Shown here: piece by piece, positions 34,660 to 44,559 of the stretch
Layout of the letters: each line of letters starts with the position of its first letter
How positions within the stretch are numbered: position 1 is the first letter of the stretch
NCBI GenBank assembly: GCA_030710605.1
Contig: CP092877.1
Location: 4,179,597 to 4,243,596, forward strand
Source: Cordylochernes scorpioides
Lineage: Eukaryota > Arthropoda > Arachnida > Pseudoscorpiones > Chernetidae
Direction: 5' to 3'
Length of the DNA stretch: 64,000 nt
Program-made: the position numbers and the translations under genes
Notes under the pieces: generated by a model
The model's input: the letters and a program-made list of their open reading frames with translations, nothing else
The model's database searches: none
Told to the model about the DNA's origin: nothing

Positions 34660-34925
34660 ATATAAAAGATGAGATTTGATTTTCTGCTTGATTTTTGATC
34701 ATGTTGAGGATTATTGTAATGGTGATGCAGTCGTGGTTAAAAATCTTGAAAGAACAAAAATAACAATGGCCTTGATCAGAGATTGCTTTAATTGAGCTAA
34801 AGTAATATATAAGAACATAATTTGATTAAAGTACTGCCTGGCTTAAGGCGTAAGAATAAAAAAAAATGAAAAGCTTATTTACATAATGTACAAATGTTTT
34901 GAGCCGACCAACGGAGTAGAGAAAA
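34660..34925. repeat. dispersed repeat, second copy
   Basis: Direct diverged copy of 33,575-33,850, preceded by a TA microsatellite (34,645-34,665). Confidence 0.55.
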
Positions 34926-35151
34926 TATGGTTTTACGGGCTACTAACCAAAAGTAATGATTTTTGAGCCCAAGCGCGATGTCAGGAGGCAAGGGATCCTA
35001 GGATCTGGCGGCAGGAGATGTCTCGCAGGGATGGTGGAATCGTTGGGAAAGCAGGGGAACAGCGCCAGGGAGAAGTGAGGCAGGAGTCTTGCATAGGCCA
35101 GAATCCAGTAGAAGGTGGCAGGTGGAGTTGGAGGCAGAGGGTTCTTGAAGC

Positions 35152-36060
35152 CTAAAACGTGAGGGCCTTAGACTTCGGGATGGGGCAGTTTGAGGCTCTC
35201 GCCTCGTGCTTGTCTGGGAGGCCCTTGGCACAGCAGTTGGCGCACTTGGAAGTGTGCCGGTCGGCAACGGAGGGGCAGGCACGGCCTTCATGGCCGCCTT
35301 CACCGCAGTGGAAGCACGTGGGAGCTCTGGTGCATTGGGCAGAGTTGTGGCCGAAGCCACAACAGCGGAAGCAGACTCGTGCGCGGATGGACTCCTCGAA
35401 GTTGAGGATCACTCCATCCACCACGATCCTTCCACGATTGCCCAGAGCTCTGAAGGTTGTGAGGTCCACCTCGATGAAGGCGGTGCAGGTCCCGTTTCTG
35501 GGTGCAGAACGATGCGCCACGCGCACCAACTTGTCCCCGGGGAGTTGGCTGACAGCAGGGGTTTCCAGCAGCGTCTCTTCAATGGTGGAGTTGGATGTTT
35601 CCTCATCCACTTTGAAGAGGCAGATGCGAGGCAGGATCACCTTCTGATGGCGGACCTTCATGCCATCCAGCTTGTTGGCCAGGGAGGTGGTAACAGCTGG
35701 GATGGTATCGGGGTTGCTGGAGTGGAGGACAAGCTTCCCTTTGGTTCGCAGGGAGGCCCAAACGCCTTGGGGTAGAGTGTGGGCAGCGCGGACAGCTTTA
35801 AGTATTGCTCTTGGGTCAGCCTGTGGGTCATCAGAGATGACCACCTTGATCTGCTCAGACCGTAAGCTGATGAAACTCGTCAGGTTTTGGAAGAGGTAAT
35901 ATCGGGAGGTAGGGTGAGGATTCTGTATTTCGTGCTCGAAGTTCTGCTTCACCTCTTCGTTCTCCATCTCCAGTTGGACGAGGGTTACGATGGGCTTCTC
36001 GGCATTCTTCTTCTTCTTCCTAGAGGGAGCCATGGCAGGAGCAAGAGAGAAAGTGACCAA
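35152..36060 (-). CDS. LINE ORF1 (Gag-like, three zinc knuckles)
   Basis: 302 residues; a second in-frame Met at 36,033 (MAPSRKKKKN) may be the true start. The N terminus is basic, the middle (about 60-215) is a globular Gag-like region, and the C terminus has two CCHC knuckles (C230, C233, H238, C243 and C249, C252, H257, C262) and a third Cys-His cluster (C273, C276, H285, C292). This layout is typical of ORF1 in R1/I/Jockey-type non-LTR retrotransposons, where the protein coats element RNA. The frame is uninterrupted, so this is a recent copy, but no ORF2 follows downstream: after 35,150 only 230 bp of related sequence is seen. The 5' side (36,061-36,190) is shared with the repeat at 33,850-33,940. 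Confidence 0.82.
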   Translation of the reverse strand: MVTFSLAPAMAPSRKKKKNAEKPIVTLVQLEMENEEVKQNFEHEIQNPHPTSRYYLFQNLTSFISLRSEQIKVVISDDPQADPRAILKAVRAAHTLPQGVWASLRTKGKLVLHSSNPDTIPAVTTSLANKLDGMKVRHQKVILPRICLFKVDEETSNSTIEETLLETPAVSQLPGDKLVRVAHRSAPRNGTCTAFIEVDLTTFRALGNRGRIVVDGVILNFEESIRARVCFRCCGFGHNSAQCTRAPTCFHCGEGGHEGRACPSVADRHTSKCANCCAKGLPDKHEARASNCPIPKSKALTF

Positions 36061-36239
36061 CGGAGTAAAACAACAGTAACAATTATTCCGCCTTCTACAT
36101 GCTATCTGATAAGCATTTTAAGGCTCCGGAGTAAAACAACAACGAGTTTTTATAGGGGAAGAGTGACCTCTGGCGGTCGATTTAGCAGAGTATTTGTATT
36201 TATGAAATATAATTTTGAATAGACTAATATTTTAATATA

Positions 36240-36905
36240 ACATATATATAGTATTTTATATATTTTTATTTATATATTTTAAACTGTATAATAATGACAC
36301 TTTTAGTATAATCCACATATCTTCCAATTAGTTAGAGCCGATACTTTATAAGATCCTACCCTTCTATTAAAAAGTGCACTACTCCTATTTGCTACCACCC
36401 CCATATTTTGTATATATGCTATACCCTTATTAATATAACCTGTACACTCTCTTATTTGTATTTAAACTCAAAATGGTGACGTCAAAATAAAAAGCCAAAG
36501 AGTGGTCAGCTGGTGGCAGCTGGGGGCAGAGGGAGATGAAATAGCCAACGCCCAGATGGGGCCCCCCTCCAGGGCTTTTTATAGACGACCCCTTTCAACA
36601 GGTTTTAGCAGGGGATCAGGGCGGTATGTTCTAGAGTGTGTCCATCGGCAGACCGCTTATGTCTATCTCTGTCGCTCTCGCCGTGTCTCGTTGTTAGAAA
36701 TCCAGGATTGTGTCATGGCCTCTACCTCTGTCCCGTAGGCTCTCTCCGATCACTCTCGGTGCTAACATCTAGCCCTGCCTCTGCTTCTTGTTGTCAGCGT
36801 GTGGGAAGAACATCAACACTCGCCTCACGTACACGACTGCCAGTTTATCCATGCGTCTACAGGATCAATTGCGACAATATTGCATATATATGTAGTAATA
36901 TATAG
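36240..36905 (+). repeat. LTR-like dispersed repeat, copy 4 (longest)
   Basis: Longest of five copies and on the plus strand. It includes the AT-rich left part shared with 11,570-11,710, a CRE-like GTGACGTCA, a TATA-like TTTTTATAG near 36,578 and the downstream stretch to GGATCAATTGCGACAATATT. It ends about 60 bp before the TATA box of LRR gene C. An inverted counterpart has the same relation to gene D. Confidence 0.6.
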
Positions 36906-36964
36906 TCAATATGCATTAGAGATTGCCACGCACCATTATTATAAAGTGTAAAGTCCCAAATGTA

Positions 36965-36970
36965 TATAAA
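36965..36970 (+). promoter_or_regulatory. candidate TATA box of LRR gene C
   Basis: TATAAA within GTATATAAACTTCAGTG, conserved in the D copy (complement at 63,528-63,533). It lies about 630 bp upstream of the start codon, so a 5' untranslated exon and an intron would separate them. The TCAGT that follows is only a few bases away, too close to be its initiator. Confidence 0.4.
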
Positions 36971-37081
36971 CTTCAGTGCGCTAGCTTTGTGGCGATCATG
37001 TAATCGAATAAGACAAAATTAAAAGAGATTCAGCCGCGATCCAAGCAAGGCGAGGTCTAGTTCGTCGAGATTACGTCAGAC

Positions 37082-37270
37082 ATGGAAATTTCCTACATTA
37101 TCACGTGGACCCTTCACGGGGATGTTCTTGATGTCATTAGTGAGTTTTACTACTTGCAACTGGACGACATCTCAGAGCAGACTCCCCTGGACCTTGCCTG
37201 TGTCGTTGTTCTCTGGCCTCCCTTAGGTGCCTACCTCATCCTTTGTGTAGAATTCCTAGACGCCTGAAGC
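37082..37270 (+). other. conserved 5' region, possible leader exon of LRR gene C
   Basis: A 61-codon open frame (MEISYIITW to the end near 37,267) is conserved at 63,230-63,415 with about 2% change, of which two of three or four changes alter residues. That is more change than in exon 2, so I do not treat it as a second protein. A possible donor (GTG|GTACGA, near 37,298) follows. A leader exon with an upstream open frame is the most economical reading. Confidence 0.35.
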
Positions 37271-37598
37271 CACTGGGCCCCATGACTGCTGTTGTTTGTG
37301 GTACGACATACATATATATATAACCATATTAAGATGTACATATTAAAGTGATAGGAGAGTTCGCGCGTGAGATTGGAGAATTTTAAGATTTTTTACCTGA
37401 CAAACAGAAAAGGTTCTGAATATTGAAAATTTAATTAATATATATAATTTATTTCTTAATGCCATACACAACTGCAGTTGTAGGTATTAAACCTATATGC
37501 ATTTCTATACATTGAAGTTTTTCTATAAGGATTGGAATTATCGACTTGATATATGGAGGTCCAATATGCCAGCTAAAACTGTTATTTTTTTCCAGGGG

Positions 37599-39330
37599 AT
37601 GTGGCTGAATCTCTTAGCCGCTTTATGGGCGAGCCCTCTTGTCACCGCCACAGGAGAACCAGGGGACCTTTGTCCTTCCCCAAACCAGCTGAGCCCCTGC
37701 ACCTGCGGAGGCCCCGCTACCTTCATCCTGCTGTCTTGCGACAGGATACCAGACTTGGGGACACTACGACGCAGCTTTCAAGCTTACTTTCCACGGCGCC
37801 AATTGGGAAAGTTGAGTTTGATTAATTCCGAGTTCGCGTCGCTAGACCGCACGACGCTGCACGTCAGCTTTGAGTTTATCGAAGTGCACAAGACCAACCT
37901 CCGTTCCATCGAAACTGGTTCATTCGATAGCTCGATTGAGCGTCTTCGCCGTCTTGAGATCACCCATAACAACTTGGAAAAATTCCCCTTCAAAGACTTC
38001 AAGAGCTTTCCAAATCTAGAATCGCTCATTCTTAGGTACAACGAGCTTAAGAGCATCCCCGACGAAGCTCTTAGCGGTCACAGTCGTCTCCAAAAAATCG
38101 ACCTGTCCTTCAACAAGATATCGTACATTGGGTCGAATGCCTTCAAGAACATGGGTGCTCTGGAGAGCCTGGACCTGCGATATAACAAGCTGGCTGTGGT
38201 CAACAACCTGGCGTTCAGCAGCTCGTGGTACAGCCCCAAATACGCGATCGACCTATCTAACAACAGGATCATCAAGATGGCGGACGACGCCTTCCATTCC
38301 GTACTGCCCAGCGTCCTTAACCTCACCTCCAACAACCTCAAGGACCTGTCCGAGCGCCAGTTCGGTCCCATGATGAATGGGATGGCCGAGCGAGGCTCCG
38401 GGCTGCTTATGCTAGCGAGTAAGCATAAATTCCTATCCCTAACATTTTATTGTTATGTACCATTGTCTTAAACGACCTCTATTGACCTCATGTACTTTCC
38501 TTCACCAACCTCGGCACCATGTCACCACGTCCTGAAGTTCATCCACCTCGGATATAGCTCACTATAATATTCATCTTGGTTGATCCGTGGTTTTATCACT
38601 GAAGCTAGTTTTAGTAGGTCCCTCGAAATTACCAAATTCTCCTCAACATTACACTAGTCATTGGGTTGTATCTAAATTACCTTGTATAGGGTTACAAAAC
38701 AAAATGCGTTGTTTTAATGCATATTTAACGGGATATGTGCCCTTTTTGGTACATGAATAGCCTTCTCCCGTAACTCTATATTGTATTCTAGCCATCTAGT
38801 TCTTTGTGTCCTTTACCTAGATTGCCCTCGATATTACCGAGTAAAATAGTCATCTCAAATGAATCATCTGTTATCAGTATGTGCACAAAATGAGTTGATC
38901 ATAGTTTGATTATTTGTGCCTCTAACGAATGCACTTGCAATTTTTTCAACAATGATCCTTACTTAGCGTAGTGCCATATATCGGTAAATTCTCAAAATAC
39001 AAATTAGTTTATATAGAAAAACAAATATTTATTATATAACAAAAAAAAGCATCTGAATATCGATCGATTAACCGCGATTGCCCATCTTATCGAATAACAA
39101 ATCCTGCGTGAAGGTAGGAAGTCTGTGTCTTAGCAGTCTCCAAGAGTTTCTCTAACACCCGTTCGGTGCGTGCAGACAACAGATTCCGCTGCACGTGCGA
39201 GTCTACCCGCTGGCTGGTGCAGCTGCCGTGGTCCTACAAGCGCCACGTGGTGGGATTTGTGTGCAGCGATCTGAAGCGGCCTTTGGAAGAACTGACCCTC
39301 TCGGACATCGGCTGTGTCCAACCTTACTGA
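37599..39330 (+). CDS. secreted leucine-rich repeat protein (gene C)
   Basis: Two coding exons, 37,599-38,418 and 39,176-39,330. The first follows a strong acceptor (TTTTTTTCCAG, ending 37,595) and ends at A|GTAAGC; the second follows GTGCGTGCAG. Joined they give 324 residues. Residues 1-19 (MWLNLLAALWASPLVTATG) form a signal peptide. An N-terminal Cys cluster (C25, C34, C36, C47) is followed by about five or six LRRs (residues 115-255; LxxLxLxxNxL patterns such as LESLILRYNELKSI), then a C-terminal cap with CTC at 279-281. Protein of this architecture is annotated in arthropods as the non-catalytic subunit of Oplophorus-luciferin 2-monooxygenase; outside luminous shrimp its role is unknown. 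The intron is 757 bp and carries a 270-bp repeat insertion. AATAAA lies at 39,416-39,421. Confidence 0.87.
38523..38791 (+). repeat. about 270-bp repeat inserted in the intron of gene C
   Basis: Begins ACGTCCTGAAGTTCATCC and ends ACTCTATATTGTATTCTAG. A second copy lies downstream of the same gene at 39,733-40,000 and an inverted one at 59,063-59,362. The D intron lacks it (near 61,955), so this copy is specific to arm C. No coding content. Confidence 0.75.
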
Positions 39331-39415
39331 CAACCCCACCAGCAATCATTACATACCTCCTACATGCCTATCACTTGCTAATTATTCAACGAGATTATGA
39401 TCATGATTGTTGTTT

Positions 39416-39421
39416 AATAAA
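39416..39421 (+). terminator. polyadenylation signal of LRR gene C
   Basis: AATAAA 86 bp after the stop codon, conserved in the D copy (complement at 59,682-59,687). Confidence 0.55.
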
Positions 39422-39732
39422 AAATGTTATAACATTATTATTTTTCTTCAAAGTTAGAATTCCATTGTTGTACACATTTCGCTTTCGAAAATACCTTGTA
39501 TCAGGTGTTAGCAATGTAGCAGTTGTTTTAGGTCGCGATGTTGAAAAGTCTTCATAAGGGTACCTGTTGAAGTAGGAAGTAGAATCTTCGTATAATAAAG
39601 GGATAATATTTAAAAAAGAAAGGAACCGAAGCAAAATTGAGAGACAATATATAGTATTGTTACAGCACACACGTCTTCTGCTTCTTCTTACTTCCGTTTT
39701 GCCAGCTGCATTCTAATCAGATCCTGTCTTCA

Positions 39733-40000
39733 GGACGTCCTGAAGTTCATCCACCTCGGATATAGCTCACTATAATATTCATCTTGGTTGATCCGTGGTT
39801 TTATCACTGCAGCTAGTTTTAGTAGGTCCCTCGAAATTACCAAATTCTCCTCAACATTACACTAGTCATTGGGTTGCATCTAAATTACCTTGTATAGGGT
39901 GACTATACAAAATGCGTTGTTTTAATGAATATTTAACGGGATTAGTGCCCTTTTTGGTATATGGATAGCCTTCTCCCGTAACTCTATATTGTATTCTAGC
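39733..40000 (+). repeat. about 270-bp repeat, downstream copy in arm C
   Basis: Same element as 38,523-38,791, about 97% identical by eye. Shared with arm D (59,063-59,362), so it predates the duplication. Confidence 0.75.
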
Positions 40001-40233
40001 TTGGAAATCGCCACTTCACCAGCTCAAATACATTTTTGGTAAATTGGACCATAACTTCATCACTTCCATAACTACCTATACTGGTGATGAACTAAAAATA
40101 AATAGTTTTAATACATTTTAACAGCATAATGTGAGGGTGAGTGCGTGTTTAGAAATATTTAGAATAGTCAAAATGGCATGTCTTAAGCAGAAAAGTAAGA
40201 AAAAGTAAATAAAGTAAAGACTCATTTTAGAGA

Positions 40234-41460
40234 CTGCTTAAAAACACACCCGCTGGCTGTTATCTCTCTGGATCTGAAGTCGGCATTCAACAGCCTTAGC
40301 AGGAGCCACCTGTTCGCCCTGTTGGAGAAGCTGGGCTTACCATCTGCCTTTCTCGGATGGATTGCTCTCTTCTAAGAAGAAGCAGACACCGCCATCCGGA
40401 TCGGAGAGGTCCGCATCAGAGCCTTTCCGCTTCTCAACGGGTTGAGGCAGGGCTGCCGTCTAAACGCTGCTCTCTTCAGCTTCGTGTGGGGTACGAGCAG
40501 AGGGGCTCGTGACTTTCCAGAGGCATCCTGGCTCGCCCAATCTCCGATGGTGGCGTCGGCCTGCTTGACATCGCAGGTCAGGTTCGGCTCGCCTGCTTGA
40601 AGGGGTCCAGGACTCACTGCGCAGCGCCGGCAACGGCTACTCTTGGCTGATTCGCAGCCGAGCGTGGCTAGCCCTGCCGGCTCCTGACGTATGTCTCTCA
40701 CCGAGAAGAAGAAGGCTTTTGGGACTCTGGGAAGCCGTCTCCATTTTTCTTGATCTAGACCACCGTGTTCTTCACCTTGCCAGCCTGAGATATCTGCGTC
40801 TTCGAGGCGACAACAGGTTTCTACGGCCGCCAGATCTGTTGGCTCACGAGCGCTGGCTACAGGCGACTGTCGGTGACTTCTCCGATGGCGCCCCTGCCCT
40901 AGAGCGTTCAACGTGGGCCGCGCTCCAAGACGCGCAGCACCTGGAGTATTTCTTCCAGCGTCTCCTGCAGGAAAACGCCAGCTCCAGCTATTATGTGGAG
41001 CACGAGGCGGAGACCATCGTCCTGCGGGGATCGGCTACGCCCATTACCCGCCTCAACAGCTCAACTCGTCACGGCTGCAGGCACATCCTGTTAGAGAGCT
41101 TGTGGCGCGCTGGGCCTCCGCTGTGGACATGCCCCGTTCCATCTCCTGGGCTGACCTGCGTCGCAACAGCTTCTCGGGGCACGACGCAAATGTCACCCTA
41201 CCACTGGCCCTCCACGCCTTACCTCATCATGACCCTCCTGCCTCGAGGTGTGCTACCCCTGCCGCCTGTGGGTCCATCGAGCGGTCGCATTGGAGTTGTC
41301 GAGCCGTGCGATCCCTGCTCCGGCAGGTGTTCACTTTCCGTGGTCTGCCCCTGAATCTGTAGGCCTAGCTCTTCGGCGTCGGCCTCCGTCCCGAGGCAAT
41401 GACACTGGCAAGTGTGTCGAAGGCTACCGTCGATTTACAAGTACCATCTTGGTCTGGTTG
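40234..41460 (+). pseudogene. LINE ORF2 relic (RT and C-terminal region)
   Basis: The plus strand reads reverse-transcriptase motifs LDLKSAFNSLSRSHL (the motif with the first catalytic Asp) and GLRQGC, then after stops and frameshifts a C-terminal region including RLRGDNRFLRPPDLL (about 40,790), a stretch reading SISWADLRRNSFSGHDANV (about 41,145) and VFTFRGL (about 41,335). The YADD motif is missing, so about 500 bp have been lost. A related minus-strand copy at 56,780-57,590 in arm D shares the last 750 bp with roughly 10% divergence. Both may descend from one insertion before the duplication or be separate copies. Confidence 0.7.
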
Positions 41461-42465
41461 CAGTCCATTGTTCAATTTTATACCCGTCTCACTAAATTCA
41501 AAATTTGCCTCAATCACCTATATTTCTTCATTGTATGACATTTAACAATATAATATTAGGACCATTTTAACCGAATTATTTTAAAATCTTCATAACGTAA
41601 AAACTATTATTCTATTTTTAATCACATAAAAACTTCGTTTTATACATTTTTGTAATAATTTTATCCCTAATTTAAAAAAAAGAATAATCTTAAATATTTG
41701 CATAAAAATAATTGATCCATCCGATTTTTAAATTATAAGATATCCACTGCCCACAATTCCACAACTTTTGGACAGGTTAAGAGGCGGTAAGGTATTTACT
41801 ATATTAGATATGGCCCAAGCCTATCAACAATTAAAGGTGGATGATAAATCTTCTTAAATACTTACCATTAATATACACCTAGAGGATTGTATAGAGTTAA
41901 GCGTCTTCCTTTTGGATTGAATTCCGCTGTGGGAACCTTCCAAAGATTTATGGGCACTCTTCTAATGGGGATTGATGGAGTAGCAGTTTATTTGGACGAT
42001 GTCCTTATATCAGGAAAAAATTGTGATGATTTTAAGGAAAAAAACTGAAAAGTTATTTTGTGTTTCAAGGAATAATAAATTCGTCTTAAAAGAGACAAAT
42101 GTAAATTTTATGTTCCAGAAATTGAATTTTTTTGGAATGCAAATTAGCAATAAAGGAATTTATCCATCTGAAGAAAAGTTGCGAGCGATTAAGGATGCCG
42201 GACCACCATCAAATAGAAAAAAAGAAGGGATATAATTTTTAGGAATTTTAAATTATTATGAGAGGTTTTTAAGAAATAAAGCCACAGTAGTTGAACCTCA
42301 TCATAGACTTTTGGATAATCCTGGGAAATGGAACAGAGAGCATCAAAGAGACTTTAAAGAAGCTAAAAGCTTAATCAGTTCTGAGTCTGTTCTAGCTCAT
42401 TTTGATGATAATCTGCCTATTCTTGTCAGAGCTGTGATGTTTCTGAGTATAACATTGGAGCCATA

Positions 42466-42777
42466 TTGTTCCAAGTAGATCATGGAGTTGAAAGACCAGT
42501 TGTATTCGCCTCCAGGACCTTGAATAAAACTGAAAGAAGATATGCTTTGATTGATAGAGAAGCATTGGCAGTAATATTTGCTGTATCTAAATTTTATCAG
42601 TATCTACTGGGGAGGAAATTCAAAATTTTGACAGACCATAAACCTCTAATTGGCTTTTTCAACCCAAATAAACCAATACCTCAAGTTTTATCACCTCGCA
42701 TGTTAAGATGGTGCCTAACCCTGTCTGCATATTCATACGTTATAGAATATAATGTAGAAAGAACAAATGGAATATAG
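42466..42777 (+). pseudogene. gypsy RNase H domain
   Basis: Open for 103 codons: DHGVERPVVFASRTLN, ALIDREALAVIFAVSKFYQY and KILTDHKPLIGFF are the expected RNase H landmarks, including the Glu and Asp of the active site. Part of the gypsy Pol, interrupted on both sides. The D counterpart (53,335-53,889) is longer and better preserved. Confidence 0.8.
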
Positions 42778-42892
42778 ATTCACTCAGCAGACTTCCATTG
42801 AATGAATCACGAAGTGAAGTTCCAAACCCACCCGAAGTATTTTTCATTGAGTCGGAACATGCTGATATTATCGCGTAAAGATAGAGGCTGCC

Positions 42893-43276
42893 TGGCCGGA
42901 ATTCATATTTCTTGAAAATAAAGATACTTCGGCCAATAAATATTTTTATTATCTCGACGTTTCGACAAAAGCTTTTGTCCTCGTAATTTATTTTAAGGAG
43001 AAATAACGATTATTTCTAACCTTTTCTAACTTTTATTTTTCCGTTTATCATTACTCTTCACAATTCATCCTTTCATACTTCATCCCTAAGGTTAGAAATA
43101 ATCGTTATTTCTCCTTAAAATAAATTTCGATTTTTCGTTCAAAAGAAACACATGCGGGATAATTTTCAAATGTCGTTTTAATTTTTGTTTGCTCCTGACG
43201 AGGACAAAAGCTTTTTGTCGAAACGTCGAGGTAATAAAAAGATTTACTGGCCGAAGTATCTTTATTTTCAAGAAAT
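42893..43276. mobile_element. inverted-repeat element with hammerhead motifs
   Basis: Two arms of about 85 bp (42,900-42,984 and 43,193-43,276), inverted copies containing TCTTGAAAATAAAGATACTTC and the hammerhead hairpin. The interior has a second inverted repeat (AAGGAGAAATAACG at about 42,994 and its complement near 43,105). It interrupts the gypsy sequence between RNase H and integrase. Head-to-head repeats that each carry a hammerhead are the known pLTR arrangement of Penelope-like elements; no RT or GIY-YIG coding is present, so this is a deletion derivative. Confidence 0.7.
43183..43240 (+). ncRNA. hammerhead ribozyme motif (complete core)
   Basis: CTGACGA (43,195-43,201), hairpin GACAAAAGC/TTTTTGTC, GAAAC (43,220-43,224) and GTC with predicted cleavage after 43,227. 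Stem I is GCTC/GAGG plus a TTTTT/AAAAA extension beyond an internal loop. Minimal stem III (ACGU). The opposite arm on minus (42,951-42,986) keeps the hairpin and GAAACGTC but lacks the CTG of the core, so only this arm looks complete. The same minus-strand half-motif recurs at 45,321-45,365. Confidence 0.78.
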
Positions 43277-43497
43277 TCTGCTATTAGTTCTTCTGAAATG
43301 GCAAAGTTAACTAATAAGGATCCTATTCTCTCTAGAATAAAATTTTGGGCAGTGAATGGGTGGCCTGAGCAGAGGTATGAGGAGAAATTTAAACATTTTG
43401 CAACAAGTCTAGTGAGATTTCAGTTCACAAAGATTGCTTGCTGTGGGGAAGCAGAGTGATAATTCCTGAAAATTTTTGAAGAGACATCTTAAATATC

Positions 43498-43788
43498 TTG
43501 CATGACACCTATGTTGGTATATTAGGAACTAAGGCGTTAGCTCGAGGATTGTGCTGGAGGCCTAATATGGACAAGGACATTGAGAGAATGGTATCTAATT
43601 GTAGAATCTGTTTATCTTGTAGTCATGATCAACCAAAGACTAGTGTATACCCCTGGATTTGGCCTTCTAGACCTTGGTCAAGATTACACATCGACCATGC
43701 TGGTCCCTTTCAAGGAAAGTTGTTTTTAGCAGCAGTAGATGATTTCTTCAAAATGGATAGAATCAAAGATCGTGTCATCAACTTCTGA
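43498..43788 (+). pseudogene. gypsy integrase N-terminal part
   Basis: Zinc-binding HHCC-type region (HDTYVGILGTKALARGLCW, then CRICLSC) followed by LHIDHAGPFQGK with the first catalytic Asp and AAVDDFF. A frameshift ends it at 43,788; downstream fragments to about 43,900 still show the second catalytic block (VSDNGTSF region) in another frame. Confidence 0.8.
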
Positions 43789-44559
43789 TGAAACTACAAT
43801 TAAGGTATTAAGAGAAATGTTTGCAACTCGTGGTTTGCCGGATGTGATTGTTTCTGACAATGGAACCTCTTTTACTTCTGAACTATTTCAGACCTTCTTA
43901 AAATAAATGTCATTAGACACATATTGTGTGCTCCATATCACGCTGTATCTATTGGCCAGGTGGAGAGAACCATACAAAAATCTTCTAAGAAAAAACAACA
44001 AAGGTGATTGGTCAACCAGGCTAGCTAGATCTCTCTTGAAAATCCCCAGCTAAGAAATTGTCTCTGAGAAGAGGAGTAAACAAGAAGAGAGATTCATGAG
44101 AACACATGGAGACCTCATAGAAAGGTGGAAGAAGGACAGGTGATTGTTCCTAGGAATTACCATGGTCTTAAATAGCTACCTGGAGTTGTCTATGAAAAAA
44201 CGGGCCCCGTTTCAGTTGAAGAGGAAAAACTGAAGATGGAAGAATTATTAATCGACATATGGATCAGGTGAGGAGCTGTGGAGAAAATGAATCCATTCCT
44301 TCTACATCGTCGACTCCACAAGTGCCACCTGAGAGCAAAGTTGAAGGAACCTAAGCTGCTCCAGTAATAGAATCTCCTGCAGTGACTCCGAAGCCTGTCT
44401 TGAGGAGGTCCTTAAGGATAAGGAAGCCTACAAAGCTTTTTTACATTCGATAAGTGTTTGCATTAATGGGAAGTTGTTATGAATTGTAAATATTGAATGA
44501 TGTTTGTATTCTGTGTTATTGTCGTCATTTTTTAAATAATGTGCCGAAGAGAATAAATT

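Larger units (their letters stand above)
41540..44480 (+). mobile_element. Ty3/gypsy retrotransposon, degraded (arm C)
   Basis: Contains in order: RT (GGKVFTILDMAQAYQQLKV near 41,785; VYLDDVLISG near 41,990), RNase H (42,466-42,777, with TDHKPLIGF), the integrase zinc-binding domain and start of the catalytic core (43,498-43,788), and the end of Pol (LRRSLRIRKPTK, near 44,425). This is the usual Ty3/gypsy order. There are many stops and frameshifts, a 300-bp internal deletion near 41,740 relative to arm D, and an inserted hammerhead-bearing inverted repeat at 42,893-43,276. No gag or protease and no 5' LTR was found; a 3' LTR may start near 44,480. Confidence 0.85.

Noticed and set aside
35159-35775. 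Long plus-strand open frames at 35.2-35.9 kb
   Set aside because: They are the antisense of the zinc-knuckle ORF1 on minus, which has the recognisable CCHC motifs.
36961-36990. TATA box plus TCAGT as a complete core promoter
   Set aside because: The TCAGT is only a few bases from TATAAA, too close to be its initiator; I kept only a low-confidence TATA call.
37784-38371. Minus-strand and alternate-frame open frames over the LRR exon, mirrored at 62,119-62,706
   Set aside because: Shadows of the LRR coding frame; the synonymous-only pattern identifies the real frame.
40372-40911. 179-codon minus-strand frame
   Set aside because: Antisense of the LINE ORF2 relic, whose plus strand shows RT motifs.
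42951-42986. Second hammerhead on minus (also 45,321-45,365)
   Set aside because: Hairpin and GAAACGTC are present, but the CTG of the conserved CTGANGA is absent, so it is not a complete ribozyme.
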